Under the pieces are notes generated by a model. The model had not been told where the DNA came from. It worked only from the letters and a program-made list of their open reading frames with translations, and did no database searches. From Isoetes taiwanensis (Eukaryota > Streptophyta > Lycopodiopsida > Isoetales > Isoetaceae), in NCBI GenBank assembly GCA_021234155.1, contig JAJEKV010000112.1, positions 2,286,282 to 2,350,281 of the forward strand: a DNA stretch of 64,000 nt, in the 5' to 3' direction. Below, one piece after another: positions 34,395-47,869 of the stretch. The position numbers and the translations under genes were made by a program. Every line of letters begins with the position of its first letter. Position 1 is the stretch's first letter.

Positions 34395-35440
34395 GAGATA
34401 CTACCAAGCAGGATGTTTGACTCTTGATTGAGGAGCTGCAATATGATGAGGTTCACTATCAGATCAAGTCCAACCAAGAACACATGCTACCACTTTCTGA
34501 TTCTTGCAAACCCATTTGAATTATTGCTTGTTAAACAGTCTGATTTGGCTCAACTCTCTTCTACAATACACTTCACGCAGTGAACTTATATATCAATTTA
34601 TCCACGTTGGAACTGTCTCGTTTGATCACCAACTTGTAGTTCATCTATCTCTTTGGTGGCACGGTTTTGTATTCCCTTTTTTAAGTTCTCATTTGCAACA
34701 AAGAATATACACGGAGAACTAATTTGTCACACAAATACAGATTATTGAAATTACAAGACATTAAAATGAATTCTAAAACAATAAGAAACTTGCTTCAAAA
34801 TTACCCAATTGATACTTCATCATCCGTGTTTGAACCTCTTGTAATAAAACACTTTGCTTGGCTATGAAACTTGTAATTTTTTGGGCAATAACAGATGGAC
34901 AACTACAAGGACCTGAAAAATTTGTTGCAGAATAACTTAAACCTCTATTCCAGCAAGTTTTGTTCCAAATTATAAGTATCAGCAGAATGCTTGTGCATAG
35001 CAAAAACTAACCATGTGAACTATACTATCCACGCAATTAAGTTGTTGGAGCAATGTCCCATTATACATTGCTAACTATTAGATTATGATATGGGCTTGTC
35101 ATAAACATCCATTTAGTTAGGTTATTGTGTTTTCTACTATATGTTGCCACATGTTCAAGAGTAGAGGAATATGACACGTGCTTGTCATCTATCTATGATT
35201 ATTTGTCTATCTTTAGGGCATGATAAATTCTTAAAAGCTAGATAAATTTTTAAACAAATGGATGGATGGATGCGTGGATGCATTTTAGACATCAAAGTAT
35301 TTTCCTTTGGCAATTTGGACATAATGTTGATCAAACACATTGTATTAGAAATCAAAACAATCAGTAGAAGTTACCTTCATGTCTTCAATCATATGAACCA
35401 TCTTCACTATAAGCTCAAAAGTTCTCTGGATACTACCGTT
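34395..35440 (+). repeat. ~1.05-kb tandem duplication, unit 1
   Basis: The unit begins GAGATACTACCAAGCAGGAT and is followed directly by a second copy at 35441. No gene is recognisable in it. Substitutions and small indels show the duplication is not recent. Confidence 0.92.
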
Positions 35441-36455
35441 GAGATACTACCAAGCAGGATGTTTGACTCTTGGTTGAGGAGCTGCAATATGATGAGATAA
35501 ACTACCAGCTCAAGTCCAACCAAGAACACATGCTGCCACTTTCTAATTCTTGCAAACCCACTTGAATTATTGCTTGTTATACAGTCTGTTTGGCGCAACT
35601 CTCTTCCACAATTCACTTCAGCAGTGAACTTGTATATAAATTTATCCATGCTAGAACTGTCTCATTTGATCACCAACTTGTAGTTCGTCTATATCTTTGG
35701 TGGCACGGTTCTGTATTTCCTTTTTCAAGCTCTCATTTGCAACAAAGAATATACACGAAGAAGTAATTTGTCACACAAATACAGATTATTGAAATTACAA
35801 GACATTAAAATGAATTCTAAACCAATAAGAAACTCGCTTCAACAATTACCTCGCTGATACTTCATCATCCATGTTTGAACCTCTTGCAATAACAAACTTT
35901 TCTTGGCTATGAAACTTGTAATTTTTTGGGTGATAACAGCTGGACAACTACAAGGAGCTGAAACAATTGTTGCAGAATAACTTAAACCTCTATTCCAGCA
36001 AGTTTTGATCCAAATTATAAGTATCACCAGAATGCTTGTGCATAGCAAAAACTAACCTTGTGAACTATACTAAGCATCCATGCAATTAAGTTTTTGGAGC
36101 ATTGTCCCATTATACATTGTTGTCTATTAGATTATGATATGAGCTTGTCATAAACATCCATCTAGTTAGGTTATTGCATTGTCTACTATATGTTGCCACA
36201 TGTTCAAGAGTAGAAGAATATGACATGTGCTTGTCGTCTATCTATGATAATTTGTCTAGCTTTAGGGCATGATAAATTCTTAAAAGCTAGATAAATTTTT
36301 AGACAAATGGATGGATAGATGCATGGATGCATTTTAGACATCAAAGTGTTTTCCTTTGGCAATTTGGACATAATGTTGATCAAAAACATTGTATTATAAA
36401 ACAAAACAATCAGTAGAAGTTACTATCTTCACTATAAGCTCAAAAGTTCTCTTTT
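35441..36455 (+). repeat. ~1.02-kb tandem duplication, unit 2
   Basis: Direct copy of 34395-35440, ending at CACTATAAGCTCAAAAGTTC; slightly shorter because a segment near the end is missing. Confidence 0.92.
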
Positions 36456-37499
36456 GGCCGCCAAAAAGATTAAGTCAATCACACAACAACAAGCAAATCC
36501 TAAATATAAAAAAAAATTAATATGCGCACTTCTCTGCTGCTGTCTGGTCCACTATGTTCCCTTTCAATTTGATGACTATTTCCTTGCGATACAATCATAA
36601 GACCCAGTGATTCTATGTTCTTATATAAGGTCTCTTCCTATCTTATGCATAATGCTAAGAGTGACCTTAAGATATAAATAGAGAATCCTTAAAACTACAA
36701 AGTATTCAATCCTCTTAGATAATCGAGGCGACGTTGTTACTAAAAAGAAAGCAAGATCCATTTTCTAATACTTTGACTCCCAAATTCACCCAATTTATCA
36801 AGGATAGTCAAGGGCAATATATGTCAGAAAGCTTTGAGATGAGCATTGGAGTAACTTAGCATTGGAGCATTGGAGTAGCATATGGAGAAACTCAATAAGC
36901 ATATAGTTGCTGGCTAAACGAGACAGAATCTAGTTTGTTACGATCTTATGATTTATTGCAATGGTTTTGTAGAATGTCTGAAAGGTATATATTCGAAGGA
37001 TCCACTGAGGAAGAGCTCTTGCAATCTTAGATTTGGAAATGAAATTTTTTCTTTAAACAACTGATATTACAAGAATGTGATATCAAGGTAGACTTTTCTA
37101 GGTATTTTATTGTGAGGGGCTCTAGGATTCTGATGTCAAAGACCTTGTTCAGAGAATTTTGCAAATGTTGAGTTCATTTTAGGCATTTTGTAGCATCCAT
37201 GGGTGAATTTAGTAGTTTTATAATTCTTATTGCTCCCCAGGGCACCATCTACTAGACATGTTTTATCTTGAAAGCCAGTGGTATACATCAACCTTCAAGT
37301 TGAAATATGTAGCAAAGATAAAAAATCAGGAAAATAGATAATCAATCATTCGTTTAGAACTTAGAACTCTATTGATCATAATCAACGTTGCCTTTTGAAT
37401 GATCAATGAAATTCTAAGCTCTGGATCGATGACCAATGACCTGTGCTCCTACACATTCCATCTAGCCAACCATTGAGCTCTCTTTTCCCTCCAGCAGGG
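36456..37499. other. No recognised gene
   Basis: AT-rich sequence without a supportable feature. Confidence 0.5.
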
Positions 37500-37970
37500 C
37501 TTGAGGCACTGCAACCCCATTGCCATGATATAAGCTAGGTTAGGGAGACGAGCATCGTCCATATTGACCACCTTCTGAAAATAGACAATGTGGCGATCAA
37601 GGGCCACCCTCTAAAGAGGCAAGAATCTCGTCTCCTGCAGTAGAATTTGATATGGGACTGTGGACTTCACCCCTAGTGCTCGTACCAAGAAGGCTTTCTG
37701 CACCTGCTCCAAGTCATTCCAAGTAGCGAGGGATACTACTGGGCCCCATACTTCAACCCCATATAAAAGGACAGGCTCCACTAAGACCTTGAACAGGTGT
37801 GACTGATGGGCCAAATCATACAACTCCGCTCTATGACTATTGTTTTGCATTGCATATAGTGCCTTCCAGCCCGCCGCTCGTAGCCATATGGATGTGTCCC
37901 AATGCATTGTATCCAACCTCCTTGTCCCTTGTTGAAAGAGTTGGAATTATAAGTAATGATTGGGAGCACT
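37500..37970 (-). pseudogene. LINE reverse transcriptase C-terminal fragment
   Basis: The minus-strand frame contains LVEPVLLYGVEVWGPVV and VQKAFLVRALGVKSTVPYQI, nearly identical to the LINE fragment at 22303. It belongs to the same LINE family in the opposite orientation. Confidence 0.8.
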
Positions 37971-38009
37971 CATATCTACTTCTCTTCAGACATTGTTGCA
38001 GACAAAGCC

Positions 38010-39110
38010 ACTTAGATAGAGATAGAGGCTGCCATGAGATAATTTATCTGGCAAGGAGATTACAAAGTGTCATGGCGTGCAATCTCATTCATCCTAAAAC
38101 CTCAGGTAGATAAGCATGCACGAATCTATTTAAACAGACCTCAGCACTGGTGGCTAGACTGGTAAGGTTTGCCTTATACGAAGAACATGGTTCCCCTGCC
38201 TTATCTTTGGTTGGAGAAATCTAAACTAGTTGGTAATAGTTCATCTATCATCAGCTCCCAGAATTTGCATTTTATCAGCTTCTTGCTGCACCACATACAT
38301 CCATGATCACGAGACAAATTCTCGATGCCTGGAATGAAGTGTCCCACTATTTCCATGCAGATGCAATCAATAGTCAGGAGTTTCATTTTCTTGGCATCAT
38401 AAGATGCAACCAAATGAGGTCATTTGGCACTTAAGCACCCATGGAAATATAAGGAATAGAGCTCATCTGGACTCAACACTATCTCTGATCTTAGAGAAGG
38501 TGATGATTGGATATCAGGGAATCAGATGACTCAGAAGATTCAGTGTTCCCTTACAAACAGAAGTATCTTTGAAGCTGTCATACAGGCTTAAACAAACTGG
38601 GCAATACTCCAGGATTGATTTACTGGAGTTGTGGTAACAAGAAGAAATCCAAAGTTTGCAGAGTTTACAATATGATTCTTGACCCTCCAGACTTAAAGAC
38701 CTCAATAGTTTGGAGGTGCTCTAATGATGTTGGCATAAATCTCACTGTAGTAGGTTGCAATGCCTATTGTCCACAAAAAATTGTGCTATCTAGATGGTTG
38801 TTGCCCAAAGTCTTGCTTCAAATGCAAGAGCAGGCAAGAATAATCCGGAGTCTCTAGCCATTGCCCTATTGTATAGATTGAAACTAAATCCTTCAATGCC
38901 CACGACGCTCCCTTTTTTTTTTTATCTTGGACTAGAAATCTTTGTAGTGCTACTATAGCCTCTTCCATTACCGATTTCTCAGAATTTCTTCACTTTCCTA
39001 GTGCATTAGGTGGCACCCTAAGGACACTTGCTCGATGGACAATTTCAAAACACAGAAGCTCACCATATTTCCCAACCTCTTATTTTTAATTGTTGAAGGC
39101 ATTCTTTGAA
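38010..39110 (+). pseudogene. Possible decayed LINE 3' region
   Basis: A broken plus-strand frame has FIWQGDYKVSWRAISFILKP, reminiscent of the post-RT region of plant LINEs. The rest is too degraded to confirm. Confidence 0.3.
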
Positions 39111-39625
39111 TCTTTGCTTGTTGAAATAGCTCTGTCTCACAGGAAACTAAAGGGTCTGGCAAATGATCAACATTGGGACACACTTGGAAGCTATTATGGT
39201 TTATTTGCATTTTTCAGATTATCTTTGATCAATGCTCATATTGATGCTGGTATTTGCAGCCAAATGAGAGGAACACTTTGAGATATCTTCTAAGCTCATT
39301 CTGCAATGTATGGATGACACTCTTTTTGACCCGGATGAGCTGGAGATCATTTACAATATAGTGTAGGTCGATCTTCTAGAACTTAGATCTTTCTAAATTT
39401 TCAAACTGATGTTGTAGTCTGAAAAAAACATTTGAAACTCTTAATATCCTAAGGTCGCAGCAATTTTGTCCATTATAAGCTATGGATCTCTCTTTCTTTT
39501 GTTGTTCCCTTCTTGGGATTGAGATTGCAACATCAAATGTGTTTACCCATTGACATTGTTGTAATATGTAGCAAAATAACAGAGGGTTCCAGGGAGATTT
39601 GATATGGATGTAAAAATAACAATTT

Positions 39626-40923
39626 TTTTTTTTTTTTGAAGAACTGTGTCATCAATATATTAAAAGAATGGTAATGTTACAAAGCAAGTGAGGAGGAAGG
39701 AGAACTGCCCCAAAGAGACAGCGATACCTCGACACTCCACAACAAACTCACAGAAAAACTGCAACTCTACTGCTGTACAAACCGACCATCACCATCTACA
39801 ACACCCAAGAAGTCCCGCCAAATGGCAAACTTCCGCTCTACTACTCCCGGGAACACCAGAAAGCTTTGAAATAGCTTGTACCTAAGTCGAGGAATCGAGA
39901 GGGCCGCAGTCAGCCGAATCCCCCGAAAGATCCACAACCGCCGCCACTTCCAAATCAGCCACACCAACCAAGCCACGACAGATGCAAGGCTTTGCCGCCG
40001 CAAGAGCGCCAAGCACCAGATACACATGAAGCAAAGAATCGCCGGCTAGTCAATCTCACCAAATAGAGCCCTAACCCAATCCCAGGCAGCCCGCAAGTGA
40101 GGGCATAAAACCGCATAATGCTCCACAATCTCAATGATGAAGGCCACAACAAGGGCAGAGAGGGCTCACACCCGCCTAAACCGACTCACAAGGGCATTCA
40201 CCCCCGATACAAATGGTGCACCACCGCCACGTAGCACCCTAACCTTCTGTGGGGAAGTGAGCTCCATGTCCACGCCCAAACCGAAGGCCATCGAGAACCC
40301 TAAGCCGCAGAGACCACTTGCCCGGCAAGGGGGCAAAGGTGTCATGAATAGCCAAAGACCCTGTAACAAGACCGCACAAAGCAAGAAGACACAACATCCG
40401 GATGAACCTTCCAAACCTGCACCACCACATCATCCCGAGGGACTATAGGTATGTGTAGCGAATACTCCCCGCCACGCGCTCCCGTGATAGCCCTACCACG
40501 CCTCAGCGTAAAGCGAAGCTCGAAGAACTCCCACGGCTAGCTGACCACCCCAATACCAATCCTCCAAGGTGAGCATAGCAGCTCGGCCTCCACGGCCTCA
40601 AGGTCCGAGCATGCACACGCGGGCGCCAAGGGCAAGTGCGCAGGGGGTAAAGGAACCCACAAGAAAGGAGAAGAATGGTGATAAACTGAGGCATAATCTA
40701 GCTGGAAGAGCACACGCACATGATCCCAAGACCGCAACACTCCTGTGAGAAAAGGGGATGCATGTGGGAAAGGCCGGAGACCATATAACAGTGCCCAGGG
40801 CAGCTCCACATGCACAGACGACTTCCCAAACGCCACACAATGGCGAAGAGACTGCAACAACAGTGCCGCACCAGGAGAAGATGCTCCATCCTGCAGAATG
40901 CTCCAAACAAACTTGGAGACCAA
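39626..40923 (-). mobile_element. 5'-truncated L1-type LINE insertion
   Basis: Flanked by a 14-bp target duplication, AAAAATAACAATTT, at 39612-39625 and 40924-40937. A T-tract at the left is the complement of a poly(A) tail, so the copy is on the minus strand. A minus-strand frame reads VEHYAVLCPHLRAAWDWVRA, the HxxxxC-type tail region of plant L1 proteins. It uses poly(A) rather than the pentanucleotide tail of the other LINEs here, so it is a different lineage. Confidence 0.88.
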
Positions 40924-40937
40924 AAAAATAACAATTT

Positions 40938-43900
40938 ATGAAATCATAGACCATATATTTCTAAAATAATTGAATGGGTTGTTATATAAAAAAAACAAAA
41001 ATAGATTCAAGATAAGAAATAATCGTATTAGCTCACTGGGTACATTTGGTTAAAATAGTCTTAATAGGATATTTGATAGGTAGAGATTTGAGCCCCCGTA
41101 TTTCATATTCTAAAATCTTAGAATAGTCTTAGACTATTCTATTCTATTCTATTCATATAGAGGTTTGATATTCTCTCAAAACCTTAGGCGAAATCGTATT
41201 TCATATTTCAAAATTATAGGCGCCTCCAATCATAAATGACTATAAACGAAACGAGAGGTGCCTAGAGGCCCCAACGTACGATCGGGGTCGTAGGATCGAT
41301 GAATCCGACAACTGTGGTAGTCTAGGGTGCACCTCATTTTATTCATGTAATTTTCTCCTACATATAATATAAACCACTACCTTAACACCAAAAAACTAGT
41401 AAAAACATAGGCTTGCGGCAAGGAGAGGTAGGACTTTCAAGCATGGGCACTATGGGAGAAAATTGCTATCAAATGGAGGTCCGGCTTATCATGTAAATGT
41501 CCTCATAGGTATAGAACTTCAGTAAAGTCAATATGAAAGGAACATGCATATATCAATTTTGGGAACTAAGTTATGCCTATTAAACTATAATGGTTAAGAA
41601 CATGTTTATATGATGTATAGTAATTTGCAAAGGATTAGCAATGTTACCTTGTATACAACGATAGGTGCAGTTGGTACGATGCTTTTCATTTTCTAGAATA
41701 GGATGAATAAACTTATGGAGCTTGACATGACATATATGACAAGGAAAAAGGGATTTTGCAAGAGGATAGGCGGTCAAGGACTTGGAAAAGAAAAGACAAT
41801 TGGTGCAGGAACGTATTGATAACCTTCTAATTTGCATGGTAAATTATATCTTATGGGAAGTGAGTAAGATTTTAAGCAAGTTTAAGCATATCAAATAAAC
41901 TCCAAGATGCTGCAAGGTAGATTTAGTACAATATAAAAAGTGGAGAACTCATCATACTTTTCTATAATATTTATAAATATCGGGTGATTTAAAGCGTATG
42001 GAGTTAGGAGGCCAAGGCATTCATTAAAACATTGGTGGGTGGGACACTCATTACATCTGCTACTACTGATGCACACTTGTCAAATGGAAAAAGAATAAAA
42101 TAGAATAAGGCTATCTTATATTGCCTTATCATCCACACCGAGAAAAATTTATCATTATAGATAATAATATTAGTACTAGCTGAGTGTCCAGGTGGAGGAG
42201 ATTTTTGATGGTAAACCCACAGTGACACTGTCTGCATGAGTGGTATTAGTTGGAAGTAGTGGTGGATTGTTAGTGGTTGATGCCACGTGATACCTGATAC
42301 CCAAGCAGCTATTAAACGAGATGCAAATCATGCCATGTGGCGAATGAGGTGGCATCACCTCTTTCACCCAGATGTCTAAGAAGCATTTTATTTTATGTTC
42401 ATTTTGCATATCACAGTTCATTTTATGCTTGTTCCAACAATATTATTGCTTTTGTGTGCACTATATATAATATGATAATAATTATAGAGTACATTTATTG
42501 ATTTAGACAATAGATTAAAAAAGGCTATAATTTTTAGCAAACAATTTCACGACTTTGAGATGTTAGTGGCAGTTTTTGGGCCTTTATTAGCTAACAATTC
42601 ACAAGTTTGAGATGTTAATGGCAATTTTTTCAAGCTTTAATGTAATCAAGAGTTTGAGATTTTAAAGGCAATCTTCTCAGGCTAGAGTAAAGGTAGGACA
42701 ACATTTAGAACTGTCAATCCAAATGATCAATTATACAACAAAATTTAGGAGCGTCAAACCAAATGGCCAACCATACAATATGTTTGTGCGAGAAATGTGG
42801 ATATTGTGTCAATGGCTCATTCTTTCAAATTGCCGTTGTGACAAAATTCATGCATTTGGTAGCTCTATCTGGTGTTGAATTAGCATCACCTATGCCAAGA
42901 GAAAGCATACATTGAAGGAGTCATCCTGCAGCCTAAGGGAAGGATACTGTTGACATGTAAATTCAAGAAATCCTAGAACATCATGCCTCGACAAAGAGGT
43001 GCCCTTTTATAAATTGAAACACGTTTACAATAGAATCAGATCCTAATACCATTAAAAACATCGAGGAAAGGAGAACAAATATAGTATCAAAACACGCCAT
43101 CTCAGAGTTGTAGATTCATAATTTACCAAGAACTCATGAAGGGAAAATTAAATATTTTTGTTTCTCCAGCAAAGTATCAAAACATATAGGAGGACAATAC
43201 AAGCATCAAACAAGTCATCATTTACTTGGTAACCACATCTGCAAATGTCTTTTGCCCATCTCTTGTCAATGAAAGAAGCTTTCTTACTTCGATGCCACTG
43301 TTGTTTCAAGACTATGTCATATCAAATTTGTTACATTTGTTACTGTAGATGTCTCGTGTCTATCCGCCAGTCCAATTTAGATCTAACTCTGATAGTACAA
43401 TTTCCTCGACAATGCCATCTTCTGAAGCAAGAATTAATATGCAAGTTTATCTATATAATTGGTTTTCCAATGCTTTCCATCATGGTATGATCAGATGGAC
43501 TTTTGGAGAACAAATAGAGATAAATATCAAAATTTTCTGAATTGGCCTGAGTTCATGCAGAAGTATAATCTAAAATCTACTTGTAATTGTTGAAAAATAA
43601 TGCTACCACCAAAGCAGCCATTCTCAATTCTGCTTGTGAAATGTTAAGGTTAGCAAATCGTCATCCAACTGGCCTATTGCTAGAAAAACAAAGCTGGAAA
43701 TTTTGCAGGTATAGAGATGAACATCTCCATTTCATCTATATATTTTGGCATTTTTAAATCCTATGTATATCAGTGCACTTGAGAACATGCAAAGGCCTGC
43801 CACTTACGCATCTGTAAGAAAGTCTATGATGTCAAAGGTGTAGTTTATGGTCTTTCCAGAATCAACCCACTGAGATATACCATCTCTAGTGCCACAGTGT

Positions 43901-44820
43901 TTCTCGAGTTTAGCGCTCCATAAAGATCTATAGTGATTTGCAAATTGTATTGGTTGCAAAAAAATGACAAGTCAGTTCATGAATGTGCACTCTCCAGAAT
44001 TGTATAAAAAAAACCATGAGATTGACGTTTTAGACATTAGAAGCATTATAGCCATAACCATTAGCCCATTGTTATTTCCGACCAAATAAACCTGCAAATA
44101 TATACATGCAGTTTGAAGACAAACAAGCATCAAGAATTACATTCATCATTCTACAACTGTTTCATATATCAATATTGTGAATAAGAAATGGATTAAAAAA
44201 GAGCAAAGCTTTCTCTATCAATAACTTCACCATTCATTTCACATACATCTGTTTAAGGTCCTCGGCCTTATCCACGTCGAACCCATCGTCAAATGTATGC
44301 TTAAGATCAGTTCTAAGATCATCTGGAGTCATGGCGCAACGAAAAGGCCTAAATGCAAATAGTATATTAGTAAAAGGGGAACTGATAAAGACTAAAATAG
44401 GAGCCATGTCAAAGTCCATGACTTGGCCTATAGACAAAATAAATGCACAATAAAATTGTGAAACAATCAGGAAATACCTGTGATGAAATATTTTTTTCCA
44501 AATTTGACAGTAAGTGTTGAAATTGCATTCTTCACTATCTCTTCTTGACATATTGTGTCACACAACTTAGCATATAGTCTGTATCCAAGATATTCCATAG
44601 AAAATGTTAAAGGCATTTCTTTGATACTGCTCATCTAGAAACTCGAAATGCCATTACAAAAACTTGGTGAAACTTTTCAAAAACAAAGGGAGATCGGGGA
44701 AAATGATTAGTGACAGTTAAGGATGAGCATGGATTTGCAAGATATAAAGCCATGGATTTGTGGAGCATCATGAGATGGGAAAAGGTATGCCTATAAATGG
44801 GACCAGCTCTAGTATTGATC
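40938..44820. other. No recognised gene
   Basis: Low-complexity AT-rich DNA with a (TATTC)n tract at ~41128-41152, possibly a LINE tail. Frames at 43245-43540 and 44234-44551 are short and unrecognised. Confidence 0.5.
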
Positions 44821-44828
44821 TAATATTT

Positions 44829-45870
44829 GTTCCTTTTCAAACTTTGCAGGCTTATGGAGTGAATGTGGATTCAGTCTGTCCAAGAAAGAGAAGTGGAAAA
44901 ACATGCATAACTGCTATAATTCATGATTTTGTTGGATATGAGGTTCGTCTTGACATTACTTCATTGGTTATTGCAACTTTATGTGACATTGTTTAGATAA
45001 CATGTTCTTGAGCTTTGTTTCAAAGTTCTACCGAGCTTTAGGAACATAACTTCATGCTGAATAAGACATTCAATGATGTCCATCCGAAGGCCATTTATGC
45101 TTTACTTAATTTCTGGAACTAAAACACCAAAATATCTTTCTTGAGATATTTCAAATGTTTTAGTATTAGTAATAGTCAAGAAATTTGTCACTGCACATCA
45201 TGGACCTTTGATTCTTTACATCGTGCTCGGGGATATCACTTCATGGTGAATAAGACAATCGATGATGTCCATCCGATGATTTACTTGTTCCTAGAGGACT
45301 TGCAAAAAAAATGGACAGTGTACAGGGGAGGCGCAACAATCATTCTAGATCAACGGCCTTCAATCCTTGGCCTGCCTATGTCTAGATAATTTAAGTAGCA
45401 CAAAATCATCATTAGCATTAGCTCTTTTTATTATTTGGGTCCCATGGCCAATTTGGCCTCCGTAGACATTTAAAATCTACCTACCTACCTACCTACCTAC
45501 CTACCTACCTATCTATCTATTTTTAGATGTTTTAGTGTTAGTAATATTCAAGAAGTTTGTCACTGCACATAACCAATTGCTTCAATTTGTCATGGACATT
45601 TGCTTCTTACAGCTGCTGATGTATTGAATGGAAAGAGATGCACAACCTACCCCGCTATAGAAACTGTGATTGATCTCATTTTGGAATGATACGCTTATAG
45701 CTTGTTCTAACCATTTTAAATCCATAAAGCCTTTTTTGGATACACTTGAAGGCAATATTTCTAGATGCGACAGTCATCTATATTTATTTCTAGTATATCA
45801 TAGTTTCACTTATAGTGAAGGATAACATGGAAGAATATGGAGCGATGGTTCCATTTCAGGTATTATAAGC
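44829..45870 (+). pseudogene. DJ-1 homolog D-like (DJ-1/PfpI) pseudogene
   Basis: Pieces in order are [18 protein letters not shown], then [14 protein letters not shown] (44829-44943), RGYHFMVNKTIDDVHP (~45225-45280), [20 protein letters not shown] (~45612-45685) and NMEEYGAMVPFQVL (~45829-45870). These match successive blocks of plant DJ-1D proteins, which have two tandem PfpI domains; the last piece would begin the second. Large parts, including the nucleophile-elbow cysteine region, are missing. A block similar to the second piece occurs twice (also ~45052-45090). A LINE tail interrupts it. Non-functional. Confidence 0.75.
45430..45520 (+). mobile_element. LINE 3' end with (CTAC)n tail
   Basis: GGGTCCCATGGCCAATTTGG, CCTCCGTAGACATTTAAAATC and a (CTAC)n/(CTAT)n tract match the 3' end of the LINE at 23285-23354, with a different tail repeat. 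Confidence 0.75.
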
Positions 45871-46086
45871 TCTCGCAACAAGGCCAATATGGCTCCCGCT
45901 CTTCTCATAGACACGAGATAACACCCAATCATCTAACTGCAACCATAAGAGTTTGCATACGCAACCATTTGCAAATCAAATAAAATGCATGAAGCATACT
46001 ATACAAGATCCTCTCACTTCGTATCGGCAAGCCTGTGCCAGCCGGAGCATGTCGAGCCAAATGCTTTCGCCAAACTTCTCTTCAAT

Positions 46087-46258
46087 GGTATATCTAGTTG
46101 TTCCTGACACTCCAAGCCAACTGTCTATCGCCAATGCAAGGGGATGCAGGATGTAAAAGAAGGATGAGACAAAAAGGAATATATGCGAAGAAGAAAAGAA
46201 GGAAAGCGTCCAGAGAAATTGGACAAGCTTCGTTCGTGGTTATTAGGGAAGGGAATTT
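46087..46258 (+). repeat. Dispersed ~170-bp repeat, copy 1
   Basis: Matches 49600-49768 in the same orientation, for example GCAAGGGGATGCAGGATGTA. No coding content is supported. Confidence 0.85.
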
Positions 46259-47264
46259 TCGAAAAGCAGAGAATGTTTAAGGTTCATACTAGACTAATCT
46301 TGTTTAGACTAGCTAACTTATCCCATTGCTTTGCAGCAACAAAAGTGAAGGGCCAACAACAAAAGTGGAGGACCCGTACAGGCTTTTAAGTTCTACCACA
46401 CCGGGGATCATTATTGTATATCCCTATTAACCAACTCCTCATCGTATACCCCTAGTAACCAAATCCTAAAGATAAGAGACATTGGCAAGGTCTGAACCCA
46501 TGACCAGTGTACTTATTTTAGAATTACTAGGCTTATATCAACTCGCCACACATTCGTTGGCAAAACTTTTGCCGTATATGCACACTTTGTAGGCAAAATT
46601 TAATCCCACTTTAAGAAATCTAGATCCAAGGGGCAACTCTAGGGGCATTACTTTCAGCCTCATCATCCTAGTGCCACTTGCCATGGTCCCATTAAATTTT
46701 TAGTTCTTGCTTAAGATCCATACTAGACTAATCATGTACAGACTAGCTAGTTTATCCCACTGTTTATTTTTTAATTTTTGTTTAAAGCCCATATTAGGAA
46801 GTCGCGAGATAGCCAACTCTAGTAGATACCCGGGGGGTTCACGTATGTATTCCGTAGAATACATGTGCGTGGACAGGAGAGGGGTTTTTTCGAAAAAAAA
46901 AGGTACGTATACGTGCGGTGTGTCATACGTTTTGGCGCCTGGACTGTATGCATTTTCACGGTTCTGGGAGGGTTTTCTTCGATCAGGTAAGGCGTTAGAA
47001 TACGTTTTGAGGTCTAGGAATCTGAAGCTTGCTGCCAGGTTAAGGGATTTGGTGTTTCGGAGGTAATCTTTTAGCTTATTTGTCATTTTCCCTTGCCTCA
47101 TAAAATAAAACTCTGTTACAGAGTTCGGTTATGTGGGATGGCATGGGCTTGATATGGCATGGGCGTGAGTAAATGTTTGGTGATTAATATTATGCCCTGA
47201 ACTCACTTAGATATTTCTTTATTTGATTGAATGTTATTAATATATGCCATAGAGGTCTCCTTAA

Positions 47265-47512
47265 TATATGTCATTGATCTCCTTTGCTGTGCAGGGCAGC
47301 TTGATGTTGCAAAAAACTTGATTGTCGGCATGCCATTTCAGCCTACTACTTCACTATGGAGAACATATCTTGGTGCATGTGGCAATGAATCTCAAGGAAC
47401 ATGGGCAGCTGGGTAACTGTCTAGTTTGGATCTTAAAGATTCTTCATCATATGTTTTACTCTCAAACATACTAGCTACAAGTAACAAGTGGGATACTGAA
47501 TGCGAGACAGTC
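47265..47512 (+). pseudogene. PPR (E-class) protein fragment
   Basis: The reading VIDLLCCAGQLDVAKNLIVG then MPFQPTTSLWRTYLGACG and, in a shifted frame, LKDSSSYVLLSNILATSNKW matches the conserved C-terminal PLS/E motifs of plant PPR proteins. It has a TAG and a frameshift, and no upstream repeats remain. A dead fragment of an organellar RNA-editing or processing factor. Confidence 0.8.
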
Positions 47513-47869
47513 CCCTTTTTCTACCAGGAAGAAAGCCAATACTAGATATTTGTTCTTAATTTTGTTTAAAAGAATCAAAGTACATTGGGGTGGCACAAGA
47601 GACAGAGATGCAAGTGAAAGGAAGATTTGTATTCTTGATTTTTCGAACGGTCCCATGCGTTGGCATAGTCGGCAGATAATAGTCATCTTCTTTCCTCTCC
47701 TGTTGCCAATCTTAAAGCAAGGGCTAAGGAGCCAAGCTCTTTAGCGTGCTTTATGATATCTTGGGTACAAGTATTCCCGAATTTTGATCCTTCACCAATT
47801 TTTAATCTACACCATACTTCAAAGATCAAGTTTTTGAGACGCTCATGCTTTTAACTTGTCGGGCGGTAT

